Assembly: GCA_001604185.1 (NCBI GenBank)
Contig: LVAV01000022.1
Location: 851-64,850, forward strand
Length of the DNA stretch: 64,000 bases
Reading direction: 5' to 3'
DNA from: Clostridiales bacterium Firm_16
GTDB taxonomy: Bacteria > Bacillota > Clostridia > Saccharofermentanales > Saccharofermentanaceae
The position numbers and the translations under genes were made by a program. Within the stretch, counting starts at the first letter, position 1; each line of letters starts with the position of its first letter. Below are positions 36,099-44,652 of the stretch, in pieces. Under the pieces are notes generated by a model that made no database searches, had not been told where the DNA came from, and saw only the letters and a list, made by a program, of their open reading frames with translations.

Positions 36099-37289
36099 AT
36101 GAAACTGTTTTTATGTGGCGGCGGATCTGGCGAGCAGACCGCGGCGGTCAATCGTGTATTTAATGCGGTCATCGACCACGATAAACCGCTTCTTTACATT
36201 CCTTTGGCCATGGATGAGAATGAACATTCTTATGACGATTGCTATGAGTGGATCAAGGGCGAACTGGCTGAGGTAGATGTGCCTTCTATCGAGATGGTCC
36301 GTTCTTACGAAGAACTGGCTGCGAAGAACCTTGCTGAATATGGATCGATCTTCATTGGTGGCGGCAATACTTTCGAACTTCTGAAAGGAATCAAGGACAG
36401 TGGTGCTTTTGCCAAGCTGCAAGAGTATATCCGCAACGACGGAGTCGTTATGGGCGGCTCGGCGGGAGCGATTATCTTCGGTAAGGATATTATGACGGCC
36501 ATCGCTATGGATCCGAACGATGTAGAACTGGAAGATACCGCCGGATTCGATGTGCTGGATGGAGAATCTATCTTTGCGCATTACACCAATGAGTGGACCG
36601 AGGAGGCACACCAGCGTTTTACAGAGTTCCTGCAGAAGTATACTTCCGAGAATGAGTCGGTGTACGCCCTGCCTGAAGAAGATACGATCTTTGTTAACGG
36701 AGACCAGATTCAGATCATCGGCGACAGACCGTACTACTTCTTCGAAAGCGGAACGAGAGAAAAGAAGATGGCGGAGATGAGAAACGAACTCAAGGATAAC
36801 GAGTGGCCTTTGGAATACATTGACCACGACCGTTGGATCGCGAGAGGTATCGTTTTCGATGAACAAGGCAACTTCTATTTCGTCCGTGCCGAGCGCGATG
36901 ATCTTTTCGGAAAAGCAACCATGATCGAGACTCCCGGCGGCGGAGTGGAGAAAGGCGAGAACCTGAACATGGCGATCCGCCGTGAACTCAGTGAGGAACT
37001 TGGGGTTGAAGTGGAAGTGATCTGTAAGATCGGTGTGGTCAGTGACTACTACAACGTCATCCACAGACATAACCTGAGCAACTATTTTCTCTGCAAGGTG
37101 AAGTCTTTCGGAGACAAGCATCTGACAGAAGATGAGATCAATGACTTCCATCTTTCTACCTTGAAGATGACATTCGATGAGGCGGTGGCAGAATACGAGA
37201 TGCGCAGGGAGACACCTATCGGAAGACTGGTAGCCAACCGAGAACTGCCGGTACTTATGCGGGCCAAGGCGATCATCGATACTCTTTGA
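36099..37289 (+). CDS. Fusion: peptidase S51-like domain + Nudix hydrolase domain
   Basis: A 396-residue two-domain protein. Residues 1 to about 215 match peptidase family S51 (dipeptidase E/cyanophycinase-like): SIFIGGGNTFELLK, then the nucleophile Ser121 in MGGSAGAI and a plausible His161 in FAHYTNEW. Residues about 240-396 form a Nudix domain with a perfect box from G281 to V303 (GGVEKGE, then RRELSEELGV). Both sites look intact. There is one continuous frame, no internal ribosome site at the join and no frameshift, so this is a real fusion and not two genes. S51 enzymes cleave Asp-X dipeptides or isopeptides; the Nudix part suggests a nucleotide-linked substrate. The combined role is unknown. 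Confidence 0.88.
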   Translation: MKLFLCGGGSGEQTAAVNRVFNAVIDHDKPLLYIPLAMDENEHSYDDCYEWIKGELAEVDVPSIEMVRSYEELAAKNLAEYGSIFIGGGNTFELLKGIKDSGAFAKLQEYIRNDGVVMGGSAGAIIFGKDIMTAIAMDPNDVELEDTAGFDVLDGESIFAHYTNEWTEEAHQRFTEFLQKYTSENESVYALPEEDTIFVNGDQIQIIGDRPYYFFESGTREKKMAEMRNELKDNEWPLEYIDHDRWIARGIVFDEQGNFYFVRAERDDLFGKATMIETPGGGVEKGENLNMAIRRELSEELGVEVEVICKIGVVSDYYNVIHRHNLSNYFLCKVKSFGDKHLTEDEINDFHLSTLKMTFDEAVAEYEMRRETPIGRLVANRELPVLMRAKAIIDTL

Positions 37290-37311
37290 CAGGTGGCAAT
37301 CAGGAGGAAAT

Positions 37312-38250
37312 ATGTACTTTGATGAACTGAAAAAGGGTATGACAGTAGAGACGGCACCGGCGGTGATCGAGAAAGAGAAGATGCTGGCATTTGCCCGGGA
37401 ATACGATAATATCCCGCTTCATGTGGATGAGGAATACGCAAAGACGACCCATTTCGGGAGAATCATCGCGCCGGGCGTCATGTCCTTTATGGCGGTATGG
37501 GCGAAGTATCTGGATGTGGCTTTCTTTGAAGATGCGCTTCTGGCCGGAAAGTCTTCCAAGATCGAGTGGATGAAACCCGTGTTTGCGGAGGATGTCCTGA
37601 CCGGTAAAGCAACCATCACGAATCTGGTTCAAAGAAGCGAGAAGAATGGTCTGGTGGAGCTGACGATCGAAGTATATAACCAATACGGCGAGCATGTCAT
37701 GACCAATGTGACAGAGGCCGTTGTGAAGTGTAGAAAGAAGATCCTGGAGACCGAAAGGCTTTTCCTTCGTGAGATGACGATGAGCGATCTGGATGCACTC
37801 TATGCGGTGCTCGGCGATCCGGACATCATGCAGCACTATCCCTATTCCTTCGATGAGGAGCGTGTACGTGCGTGGATCGAGCGCAACATGAACCGTTACC
37901 ATGACAATGGTTTCGGACTTTGGGCCGTATGTTTGAAAGAGAGCGGTGAGATGATCGGTGACTGCGGTCTGACACTTCAGAATATCGAAGGCGAGATGCT
38001 GCCGGAGATCGGATACCATATCCGTAAAGACCAGCAACGTAAAGGATATGCCAAAGAGGCGGCAGCCGCGGTGCGTGACTGGGCCTTCGCCAATACGGAG
38101 TATCCCGCACTTTATTCCTACTGCAAGTATACCAATGTCGGATCTTTCAAGACGGCGGAATCCATCGGTATGCATTTCGAGAAAGAGTACCCGGATGAGG
38201 CCAATAAGATCACGCACGTATCGGTGATCCGAAGAGACGAAATGGTATAA
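37312..38250 (+). CDS. Fusion: MaoC-like hydratase domain + GNAT acetyltransferase
   Basis: A 312-residue two-domain protein. Residues 1 to about 138 match the MaoC hot-dog hydratase fold, keeping the catalytic Asp32 and His37 in YDNIPLHVDEEYA and the AxG segment IIAPGVMSFM. Residues about 144-312 are a RimJ/RimL-type GNAT (LETERLFLREMTMSD, then the acetyl-CoA loop RKDQQRKGYAKEA). The domain join is at about residue 140. MaoC domains handle acyl-CoA thioesters and GNAT domains transfer acyl groups from CoA, so a shared acyl-CoA chemistry is plausible but is inference. The gene lies 22 bp after the S51-Nudix fusion. Its stop codon is part of the next promoter. Confidence 0.88.
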   Translation: MYFDELKKGMTVETAPAVIEKEKMLAFAREYDNIPLHVDEEYAKTTHFGRIIAPGVMSFMAVWAKYLDVAFFEDALLAGKSSKIEWMKPVFAEDVLTGKATITNLVQRSEKNGLVELTIEVYNQYGEHVMTNVTEAVVKCRKKILETERLFLREMTMSDLDALYAVLGDPDIMQHYPYSFDEERVRAWIERNMNRYHDNGFGLWAVCLKESGEMIGDCGLTLQNIEGEMLPEIGYHIRKDQQRKGYAKEAAAAVRDWAFANTEYPALYSYCKYTNVGSFKTAESIGMHFEKEYPDEANKITHVSVIRRDEMV

Positions 38251-38251
38251 T
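38243..38251 (+). promoter_or_regulatory. Extended -10 promoter overlapping a stop codon
   Basis: TGGTATAAT is a perfect extended -10. Its TAA is the stop codon of the MaoC-GNAT gene. It lies about 50 bp before the next start codon. Confidence 0.6.
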
Positions 38252-38299
38252 GAGAGGGCATCAGAACGCGATCCTGATGCAGAAAGAGAACGAAGAGCC

Positions 38300-38884
38300 G
38301 TGGGTGAAGAGAAAAAGAAGAAATCAGTAGGTCTGATCGTCCTGGATGTGTTGTTTTCTACTGCACTTGTTGTGCTTTCGTGCTATCTGACTTTCGGAAT
38401 TCACTGGACGGAAATGTATATCGGGATCCCGATCCTGATCGGCGCGGCGATTGCGTTCTTCGTCGGATATGACCGGCTGGTCGCCTACATTCCGGTAGAT
38501 GCCCCGAAAGCGGAGGCTCGATTATTCTTCGGTGCGATCGTAGGCTTAAGTGTACTGATCCAGCTGATCGGATTTGTTTATCTGCACTATAACTACGGAA
38601 ACCAGGGCTGTGCGATCATATTCCTGTGCCTGGTGGAGTCCTTGAGTATCATTGTGATCTATCCGACATGGGATCAGATCAAATCCGCTAAAAGTGTGAA
38701 ATGGTTCTGCAGACTGGCGATACTCGTACTGATCGCCATCGGCCTGTATTTGAACGTATATAGAAAATTCACGATGGCAAGCGCCATGGTAGGTGCATAT
38801 ATGCTTGTTGACTGTATGGCACTTTCCATCATGGCCTTCTCCAGGAGCAACAAGAGCGACAAAGAATCGAAAAAGGATAAGTGA
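38300..38884 (+). CDS. Multi-pass membrane protein of unknown function
   Basis: A 194-residue protein starting with GTG. After a Lys-rich start it has about six hydrophobic segments (first from LIVLDVLFSTALVVLSCYLT) and a charged C-terminus (DKESKKDK). No family signature is recognised. The ribosome site is weak (GAACGAAG). It precedes the APH-like kinase gene by 1 bp, so the two are almost certainly cotranscribed. Confidence 0.72.
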   Translation: MGEEKKKKSVGLIVLDVLFSTALVVLSCYLTFGIHWTEMYIGIPILIGAAIAFFVGYDRLVAYIPVDAPKAEARLFFGAIVGLSVLIQLIGFVYLHYNYGNQGCAIIFLCLVESLSIIVIYPTWDQIKSAKSVKWFCRLAILVLIAIGLYLNVYRKFTMASAMVGAYMLVDCMALSIMAFSRSNKSDKESKKDK

Positions 38885-38885
38885 A

Positions 38886-39680
38886 ATGGAAAAGATATAT
38901 CTGCCTGAAAGTATAAGAAAGATGGTCGAGGGTAAGGAGTATTCCTTCAATGATATGGGTAAGTCCGGATCGAAGGTCCTGATCTTCGATGATGCGGTGT
39001 TGAAGATCGTGAAGTTCCGGGAGAGAAACGAAGATGTGGTCAAGCTGATGCGATGGCTGGAGGGAAAAGTGCCGGCCCCTCGCGTGCTTGCGTACGAAAG
39101 AGAAGACGAGTATCAGTATCTGCTCATGAGCAAAGTGAAAGGCACCATGAGCTGTGATCCTTACTACATGAACCGCCCGAAAGAAATGATCCGTGCTCTG
39201 GCGGATGGCATGAAATTTCTCTGGAGCGTGGATATTTCCGATTGCCCGAGAATGATGGATCTGGATGTAGAACTGAAAGAAGCAAGAGTTCGTGTAGAGA
39301 ATAATGATGTGGATACCAGTGACGCGGAACCGGAGACATACGGTGAAGGTGGATTCAAGGATCCGGAGGATCTTCTTTCCTGGCTGGAGACCCATCGCCC
39401 AAGTTGCGAGATGGTGCTTTCCCATGGAGATTACTGTCTGCCGAATGTGTTTATCGAGGATGGAAAGTTCTGTGGCTTTATCGATCTTCCGGAGGCAGGT
39501 GTTGCGGATAAGTGGAGAGATATCGCCCTTTGCTACCGAAGCCTGAAACATAACGCAGAAGGAACTTTCGGCGGGGATGTGTATCCCGATATCGATCCGA
39601 ACATGCTTTTTACTGAACTGGGGATCGAGCCGGACTGGGACAAGATCAATTACTACATTCTGCTCGATGAACTTTTTTGA
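38886..39680 (+). CDS. Aminoglycoside 3'-phosphotransferase-like kinase
   Basis: A 264-residue kinase-fold protein, the same length as APH(3')-IIIa. It keeps the ATP-site Lys (VLKIVKF), the substrate-side segment VDISDCP, the catalytic loop HGDYCLPNV and the C-terminal WDKINYYILLDELF, nearly the same as the tail of APH(3')-IIIa. The metal-binding loop reads GFIDLPEAGVADKW, where the known enzyme has Gly-Arg-Ser after IDL, so two residues differ while the Asp is kept. The frame is open upstream, but ATG 38886 begins the family start. Aminoglycoside phosphorylation is plausible, but another hydroxylated substrate is possible; it is not near any mobile element. Confidence 0.85.
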   Translation: MEKIYLPESIRKMVEGKEYSFNDMGKSGSKVLIFDDAVLKIVKFRERNEDVVKLMRWLEGKVPAPRVLAYEREDEYQYLLMSKVKGTMSCDPYYMNRPKEMIRALADGMKFLWSVDISDCPRMMDLDVELKEARVRVENNDVDTSDAEPETYGEGGFKDPEDLLSWLETHRPSCEMVLSHGDYCLPNVFIEDGKFCGFIDLPEAGVADKWRDIALCYRSLKHNAEGTFGGDVYPDIDPNMLFTELGIEPDWDKINYYILLDELF

Positions 39681-39692
39681 GGAGACGACTTC

Positions 39693-40460
39693 ATGGAAGA
39701 GACAAAAGAAAAAAGAAATCTAAAGGTGATCAATCGTGATGTGCTGAAATATATGGCACTTTTTATGATGGGAATCGGTCACTTGATCACGTATATCGAA
39801 ATCGGGCATGCCCTGTTCTTGCCGCGCGCAGTGCTTCGCTTCTTTGTCTTCGGACAGATGTTTGCACCTCCGATTTTTTTCTTTTTTATCTCGGAAGGAT
39901 ATATCCATACCAAATCTCGAAAAAAGTATGCGATCCGGCTTCTCAGCATGGCCCTGATCACACAGATTCCATTATACTTATGCCACTACTTTACTGAAGG
40001 GAAATCGCTCACGGCCATGTTTACATCCTGGAGTGTCTTGGCGACGCTGTTTATGGGGCTGATGGTGCTTATCGTATGGGACAGCAAATGGATGCTTCCT
40101 GTTCGTATCCTGGTCATGCTGGCCATCACGGCCCTGACCTGGGTGATGCAGGCAGAGTGGATGATCTTTGGACCGATTTTGATCTTTACATTTTATATTC
40201 TTCGTGAAAAGCCCATGATCCGCTATTTCGTTCTTTCGGTTTTACTGCTGCTTCATCAGTTTATTTGTAACGGCTTTTTCTTCGATCTGACATTTACGTC
40301 TTTCCAGTGGTTCATTCCCGAGATGATCGCCATCACGATGATCACGTTCTTCTATAACGGGAAGAAAGGAAGCTCTTCGAAGTTTTCTAAGTGGATCTTC
40401 TATATATTCTATCCGGCACATCTGCTTCTGATATTTGCCATCAAGATGTTTCTGAAATGA
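39693..40460 (+). CDS. TraX-family membrane protein
   Basis: A 255-residue protein with about eight hydrophobic segments. The N-terminal NRDVLKYMALFMMGIGHL and the following helices match the TraX family, first known as the F-pilin acetylase but widespread in chromosomes of Bacillota with no known role there. No conjugation genes are near. AGGAGACG precedes the ATG; it lies 13 bp after the APH-like gene. Confidence 0.85.
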   Translation: MEETKEKRNLKVINRDVLKYMALFMMGIGHLITYIEIGHALFLPRAVLRFFVFGQMFAPPIFFFFISEGYIHTKSRKKYAIRLLSMALITQIPLYLCHYFTEGKSLTAMFTSWSVLATLFMGLMVLIVWDSKWMLPVRILVMLAITALTWVMQAEWMIFGPILIFTFYILREKPMIRYFVLSVLLLLHQFICNGFFFDLTFTSFQWFIPEMIAITMITFFYNGKKGSSSKFSKWIFYIFYPAHLLLIFAIKMFLK

Positions 40461-40500
40461 GTTTTATACTAGAAAGAGCATGATTTCATAGTGCCTCTGC

Positions 40501-40509
40501 TGCTATAAT
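40501..40509 (+). promoter_or_regulatory. Extended -10 promoter
   Basis: TGCTATAAT is a perfect extended -10, 25 bp before the next start codon. Confidence 0.6.
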
Positions 40510-40533
40510 CGCCTTAGATATGAGGTGAGAAAA

Positions 40534-40899
40534 ATGGATCTGATTCGATATTTTAGAGCAAAAGAGGGATGCACTATGAATATGCGAGAAGCACTGGATG
40601 CGATTGTTGCTTCCTGTGATCTGATCAACCGCACATTCGATAATTTCTGGGTGTGCTATGACGACTATCTTACGGATGAGATCACAAAAGAAGAAGCTGA
40701 AGAGTTCGGCCTTTTAGATCGAAATTCCGTAGAAGCCAGATTGAATGGCTATGCGTTCTGCGTAACCGATAAATATGGATGCGATCTTCTGAAAGTCTAT
40801 CTGGATGTATATAAAAAGAAACAAACTTCTCAGTTTGCGAGATATGTATGTATCTATACTACAGACGGACATATCATCGACGACATTTTCAGTATCTGA
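40534..40899 (+). CDS. Hypothetical protein
   Basis: A protein of about 121 residues that I do not recognise. It is acidic at the N-terminal half (EITKEEAEEF) and mixed alpha/beta, with a conserved-looking FWVCYDDYL and a C-terminal strand GHIIDDIFSI. There is no signal peptide or membrane segment. The GTG at 40525 lies inside the AGGTGA ribosome site, so ATG 40534 is the better start. It has its own extended -10 promoter. Confidence 0.65.
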   Translation: MDLIRYFRAKEGCTMNMREALDAIVASCDLINRTFDNFWVCYDDYLTDEITKEEAEEFGLLDRNSVEARLNGYAFCVTDKYGCDLLKVYLDVYKKKQTSQFARYVCIYTTDGHIIDDIFSI

Positions 40900-40967
40900 T
40901 GCGCCTTCCGGGTTGGGAAGGAGTATCATGAATAAATAGAAACACAAACTGCAGGGAGAAAGATACA

Positions 40968-41483
40968 ATGAGTGAACTTACGATCCGAGACGCGAGAAAA
41001 GAAGACGCGAAGAGACTTTTGGAGATCTATTCTCACTATGTTTTACGAACAGCGGTCTCTTTTGAGTATGACGTTCCTTCGGAGGAAGAGTTTTCGCAGC
41101 GGATCGAGACGATCAGCGCCAAGTATCCGTATCTGGTCTGTGAGAAGGATGGAAAGATCCTCGGCTACGTGTATGCGAGCGCGTACAGTACGCGGGATGC
41201 GTATTCCTGGACGGTGGCAACTTCCATCTATCTGGATAAAGATTACCGAAGACAGGGCCTGGGCACACTTCTTTACGATGAATTGGAAAAAAGACTGAAA
41301 GCCATGGGGATCGTCAATCTCCTGGCCGGCGCCGCATACAGTGAAGAAGAGGACGAGTACCTGACACATGACAGTTTCAACTTCCACTCGAAAAAAGGGT
41401 ATACTGAGGTTGCCCACTTCAAGACCATAGGCAAGAAATTTGACCGATGGTACGATCTGATGTGGATGCAGAAGAAGATTTGA
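40968..41483 (+). CDS. GNAT acetyltransferase, phosphinothricin acetyltransferase-like
   Basis: A 171-residue GNAT of the PAT/MnaT/YwnH type. It has the segment YVLRTAVSFEYDVPSEEEF, the strand SIYLDKDYRRQGLGTLLYDE with an intact RRQGLG acetyl-CoA loop, and the end YTEVAHFKTIGKKFDRWYD that is typical of this group. These enzymes acetylate the amine of phosphinothricin, methionine sulfoximine or similar amino acids. The real substrate is unknown. Confidence 0.9.
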   Translation: MSELTIRDARKEDAKRLLEIYSHYVLRTAVSFEYDVPSEEEFSQRIETISAKYPYLVCEKDGKILGYVYASAYSTRDAYSWTVATSIYLDKDYRRQGLGTLLYDELEKRLKAMGIVNLLAGAAYSEEEDEYLTHDSFNFHSKKGYTEVAHFKTIGKKFDRWYDLMWMQKKI

Positions 41484-41511
41484 AACAGGATTATTCTTTG
41501 GAGAAATACAT

Positions 41512-42255
41512 ATGAGCGATATAACCTATAACTACGAAAACAGAAATTATATTGTGACCGGTGCTTCGTCCGGTATGGGAAGAAGCTGCAGTGAGACGCT
41601 TCTTGCTGCCGGCGCATCCGTCTTCGGCATCGATCTTTCCGAAGGAACGATCCAATCCGAGAAGTATACCCACTACCAGTTGAACGTTGCAGACGAAGGC
41701 GAAGTAGAAAAGACGATCCGGGAGATCCTTTCCCGGTGCGGGAAGATCGACGGACTGGTTAATGTAGCGGGCGTTTTTGCCAACAACAAGCCATTCTACG
41801 AGCTGGATTCTGAATCCTGGAACCGGGTCATCGGAGTGAATCTTACCGGTACCTTCCTGATGTCGAAGTATGTATCCCGTTCCATGATCGAAAACAGAAG
41901 CGGCCGGATCGTGAATGTGAGCTGCATTCGTTCGACGATCTTTAAAGAGAATATGGCTGACTATGCGGCATCCAAGGGTGGTGTATCTGCTTTCAGTTCT
42001 GCGATGGCACTGGATCTGGCCCCCTTCGGGATCCGGGTCAATGCCGTGGCTCCGGGATTTATCCGGACCGGCATGACGGCAAAGGCTTTTGACGATCCGG
42101 CGATTGCATCCGCATCCGAGAAACTGATTCCGGTAAGCCGGATCGGTATTCCGGAGGATGTGGCATCCGTCGTGATGTTCCTTCTGTCGGATACGGCCGA
42201 TTATGTTACAGGAACCACGGTATTCGTGGATGGCGGGTACAAAGCTAAGAAGTGA
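41512..42255 (+). CDS. Short-chain dehydrogenase/reductase (FabG-like)
   Basis: A 247-residue classical SDR. The cofactor motif is VTGASSGMGRSC, NVAG marks strand 4, Ser is in NVSCIRS, and the YxxxK site is DYAASKGGVSAF. The C-terminal YVTGTTVFVDGGY is standard. It resembles 3-oxoacyl-ACP reductases and sugar-alcohol dehydrogenases; the substrate is open. The next gene begins 13 bp later. Confidence 0.92.
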   Translation: MSDITYNYENRNYIVTGASSGMGRSCSETLLAAGASVFGIDLSEGTIQSEKYTHYQLNVADEGEVEKTIREILSRCGKIDGLVNVAGVFANNKPFYELDSESWNRVIGVNLTGTFLMSKYVSRSMIENRSGRIVNVSCIRSTIFKENMADYAASKGGVSAFSSAMALDLAPFGIRVNAVAPGFIRTGMTAKAFDDPAIASASEKLIPVSRIGIPEDVASVVMFLLSDTADYVTGTTVFVDGGYKAKK

Positions 42256-42267
42256 GAGGATATGAGA

Positions 42268-43059
42268 ATGGATAACTTCGTAGATGAAAGAGATCATAAA
42301 CTTCTGGAAAGGGATAGATATACTTTCTTCGTTCTGGGACGGATCCTTGGCGGAGATGTGCAACTGAGACTGACGGACCATGAGAAACTGATCCTTTGCT
42401 TCACGGGTGATCCGTATCCTGTCTGGATCTGGACACCGGACAGTGCGTCCTCCGAAGAGATGGAACGGGCATATATGCTGGCCAAGGAGAATGGTCTGGT
42501 TGGTAACGGGAAGCACTTTAATCTGAAATACGAACTGGCAGAGTACTTCATGAAGCGTGCGAAAGAAGACGGTGTCGAACTTTCTATCCTAACGAATATG
42601 TTTGCCTATGACTGCCCGGAGCCGATCAAGCCGGAGTCGCAGCCGGATGGCGGCATCCATACGTGTACGATGGATGACCTGGAGGATTTGCTGGAGATCA
42701 TCAACTTTTTCCATCAGGAGACCGAAGTGGATCAGAAGGATGAGGAGAGCTATCGGAAAGATGCGGAAATGTTTATTTCTTCCGGGAAGACCTTCCTGTG
42801 GAAAGATGCGCAGGGTAACAGCGTAGCCAGCTGTAAGTATGCGCCGAACGGAGATATGGCCTCTATTAATCTTGTGTTCACGCATCCGCAGTTCAGAAGA
42901 AAGCACTATGCCGAGAATCTGGTATATCAGGTTTCCATGCTGATCAAGGAGCAGGGATATATTCCGATGCTGTATACAGACGCTGACTATGTCGCATCAA
43001 ATGCCTGCTATGAGAAGATCGGTTATATCCTGCGCGGCAAGCTCTGTACGATCGGATAA
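42268..43059 (+). CDS. GNAT-family protein with an extra N-terminal domain
   Basis: About 263 residues from ATG 42268, which is 7 nt after GAGAGGA; an ATG at 42262 is too close. The C-terminal half (residues about 130-263) is a GNAT domain with the weak acetyl-CoA loop HPQFRRKHYAENL. The N-terminal half (TDHEKLILCFTGDPYPVWIW) resembles the first half of tandem GNAT proteins but lacks the loop. Substrate unknown. Confidence 0.85.
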   Translation: MDNFVDERDHKLLERDRYTFFVLGRILGGDVQLRLTDHEKLILCFTGDPYPVWIWTPDSASSEEMERAYMLAKENGLVGNGKHFNLKYELAEYFMKRAKEDGVELSILTNMFAYDCPEPIKPESQPDGGIHTCTMDDLEDLLEIINFFHQETEVDQKDEESYRKDAEMFISSGKTFLWKDAQGNSVASCKYAPNGDMASINLVFTHPQFRRKHYAENLVYQVSMLIKEQGYIPMLYTDADYVASNACYEKIGYILRGKLCTIG

Positions 43060-43076
43060 TAAGTGAGGTAGAGAGA

Positions 43077-44636
43077 ATGGTTCATTTTGGTTTTTCCTAT
43101 GTCGGGCTGATCTATCTGGTGATGCTGTTTGTACCCAATATCATCTGGGCGAAAAACCAGCCGGCCGATTACGAAAAGTATGTTCATAAGGAGAATAAGG
43201 TTCTTCTTTTTCTGGAAAGGATCGGCGAAGGACTGACCAGTGTCTGTGCGCTGGTATTTTCTGATCTGAACATCCGGGTGGAGTCGATATGGTTGCTGTG
43301 GCTTCTGGTTTCCTTCCTTCTCATGATCTTCTACGAACTGTACTGGATCCGGTATTTCAGAAGTCCCAAGACGATGACGGATATGTATTCAAGTTTTGCC
43401 GGATTCCCGGTAGCCGGTGCATCCCTTCCTTGTGTGGCATTCTTTATGCTGGGAATCTATGGAAGCAATATCTTCCTGATCCTTTCTTCGCTCATTCTTT
43501 CTGTGGGTCATATCGGTATCCATCTGATGCACAGAAACGAAGTCGTGGAGAAGAAAAAGCCCGGGAAGGTCATTCGTATCGTAAGAGTCGTGCTGCTGAT
43601 CCCGGTGGTGGCCGGTTTGTTGCTGACGACTGTGACCATTGCAGGAAGAAACATCAACTGGTTCAGCCATCCGATCGATACATCCAAGGGAATCAACGAA
43701 TCGGCCTATGTGCCTGTCGGCGGGCAGGAGTTATATCTTCTGATCCGTGGACGAAATGTTCAAAATCCGGTCATTGTATATATCCATGGTGGTCCTGCAG
43801 GTCCGGATTCCTTGATCTCACCTGTATTTACTGATCCCTTGATCGATGACTATACGGTCGTGTGCTGGGATCAGCGTGGATGCGGACGGAGCTATTTCCG
43901 AAATGCCGACCAGGATCCGAAGAATCTGACGGTGAATTTTGAGCAGGCCATAAAAGACACAGATGAACTGGTGGACTATGTAAGAACGAGATTTAACCAG
44001 GATAAAGTCATCCTGATGTGCCATTCCTATGGAACATTGGTCGGCACAAACTATATTCAGGAACATAGCGGGAAAGTGGCGGCTTACGTAGGTATCGGAC
44101 AGTTCGTAAACTGCCGTGAATCGGACCGGCTGGCCTATGAAGATGCTTTATCGGTGGCACGGTCAAGAGGAGAAGATACATCGGAACTTGAAAAGACATA
44201 TCAAGAGTATCAGGGTGGTGATTCGATCGTTGAATACATGGCACTTCGCAATGCAACATCCAAGTATCACCCGGCGAAGAATAAAGCGAATACACCGTTG
44301 CTTGCTTTGTTTTCCCCGTACACAGGTGTAAATGACATCCGATGGGTGTTGAAGCAGATCGATCTTGAGAAGTATCAGGAACTGGAGCGAGAGCTTTTTA
44401 CGACGACATATTACTACGATGTGTATGAGCACTCGTTGGAGTTCGGTGTTCCGATGCTCTTTATCTCCGGGGAGATGGATTATGTATGTAATTGTCAGTT
44501 GACGAAGACCTTCTGTGATGCCCTGAAGGCGCCGCGAAAAGAGTTCTGTGAGGTAGAGGGCGGAGGCCACACACCTCATTACGAAACGCCGGAGTTATTC
44601 GCGAAGAAGGTATTGGATTTTCTTAAGCAGCAGTAG
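43077..44636 (+). CDS. Membrane-anchored alpha/beta hydrolase (proline iminopeptidase-like)
   Basis: A 519-residue protein in two parts. Residues 1 to about 205 hold about six hydrophobic segments. The rest is an alpha/beta hydrolase of the prolyl iminopeptidase type: YIHGGPAGPDS (oxyanion), WDQRGCGRSY, nucleophile Ser in LMCHSYGTLVG, and a final His in EGGGHTPHYE. Proline iminopeptidases are normally soluble and about 300 residues, so the membrane domain is unusual. With an even number of helices the active site would face the cytoplasm. Confidence 0.88.
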   Translation: MVHFGFSYVGLIYLVMLFVPNIIWAKNQPADYEKYVHKENKVLLFLERIGEGLTSVCALVFSDLNIRVESIWLLWLLVSFLLMIFYELYWIRYFRSPKTMTDMYSSFAGFPVAGASLPCVAFFMLGIYGSNIFLILSSLILSVGHIGIHLMHRNEVVEKKKPGKVIRIVRVVLLIPVVAGLLLTTVTIAGRNINWFSHPIDTSKGINESAYVPVGGQELYLLIRGRNVQNPVIVYIHGGPAGPDSLISPVFTDPLIDDYTVVCWDQRGCGRSYFRNADQDPKNLTVNFEQAIKDTDELVDYVRTRFNQDKVILMCHSYGTLVGTNYIQEHSGKVAAYVGIGQFVNCRESDRLAYEDALSVARSRGEDTSELEKTYQEYQGGDSIVEYMALRNATSKYHPAKNKANTPLLALFSPYTGVNDIRWVLKQIDLEKYQELERELFTTTYYYDVYEHSLEFGVPMLFISGEMDYVCNCQLTKTFCDALKAPRKEFCEVEGGGHTPHYETPELFAKKVLDFLKQQ

Positions 44637-44652
44637 ACGAGGAGTAAGTAAT

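Noticed and set aside
39693-40460. Conjugative element, from the TraX match
   Set aside because: No relaxase, coupling protein, pilus or integrase genes are near, and chromosomal TraX-family proteins are common.
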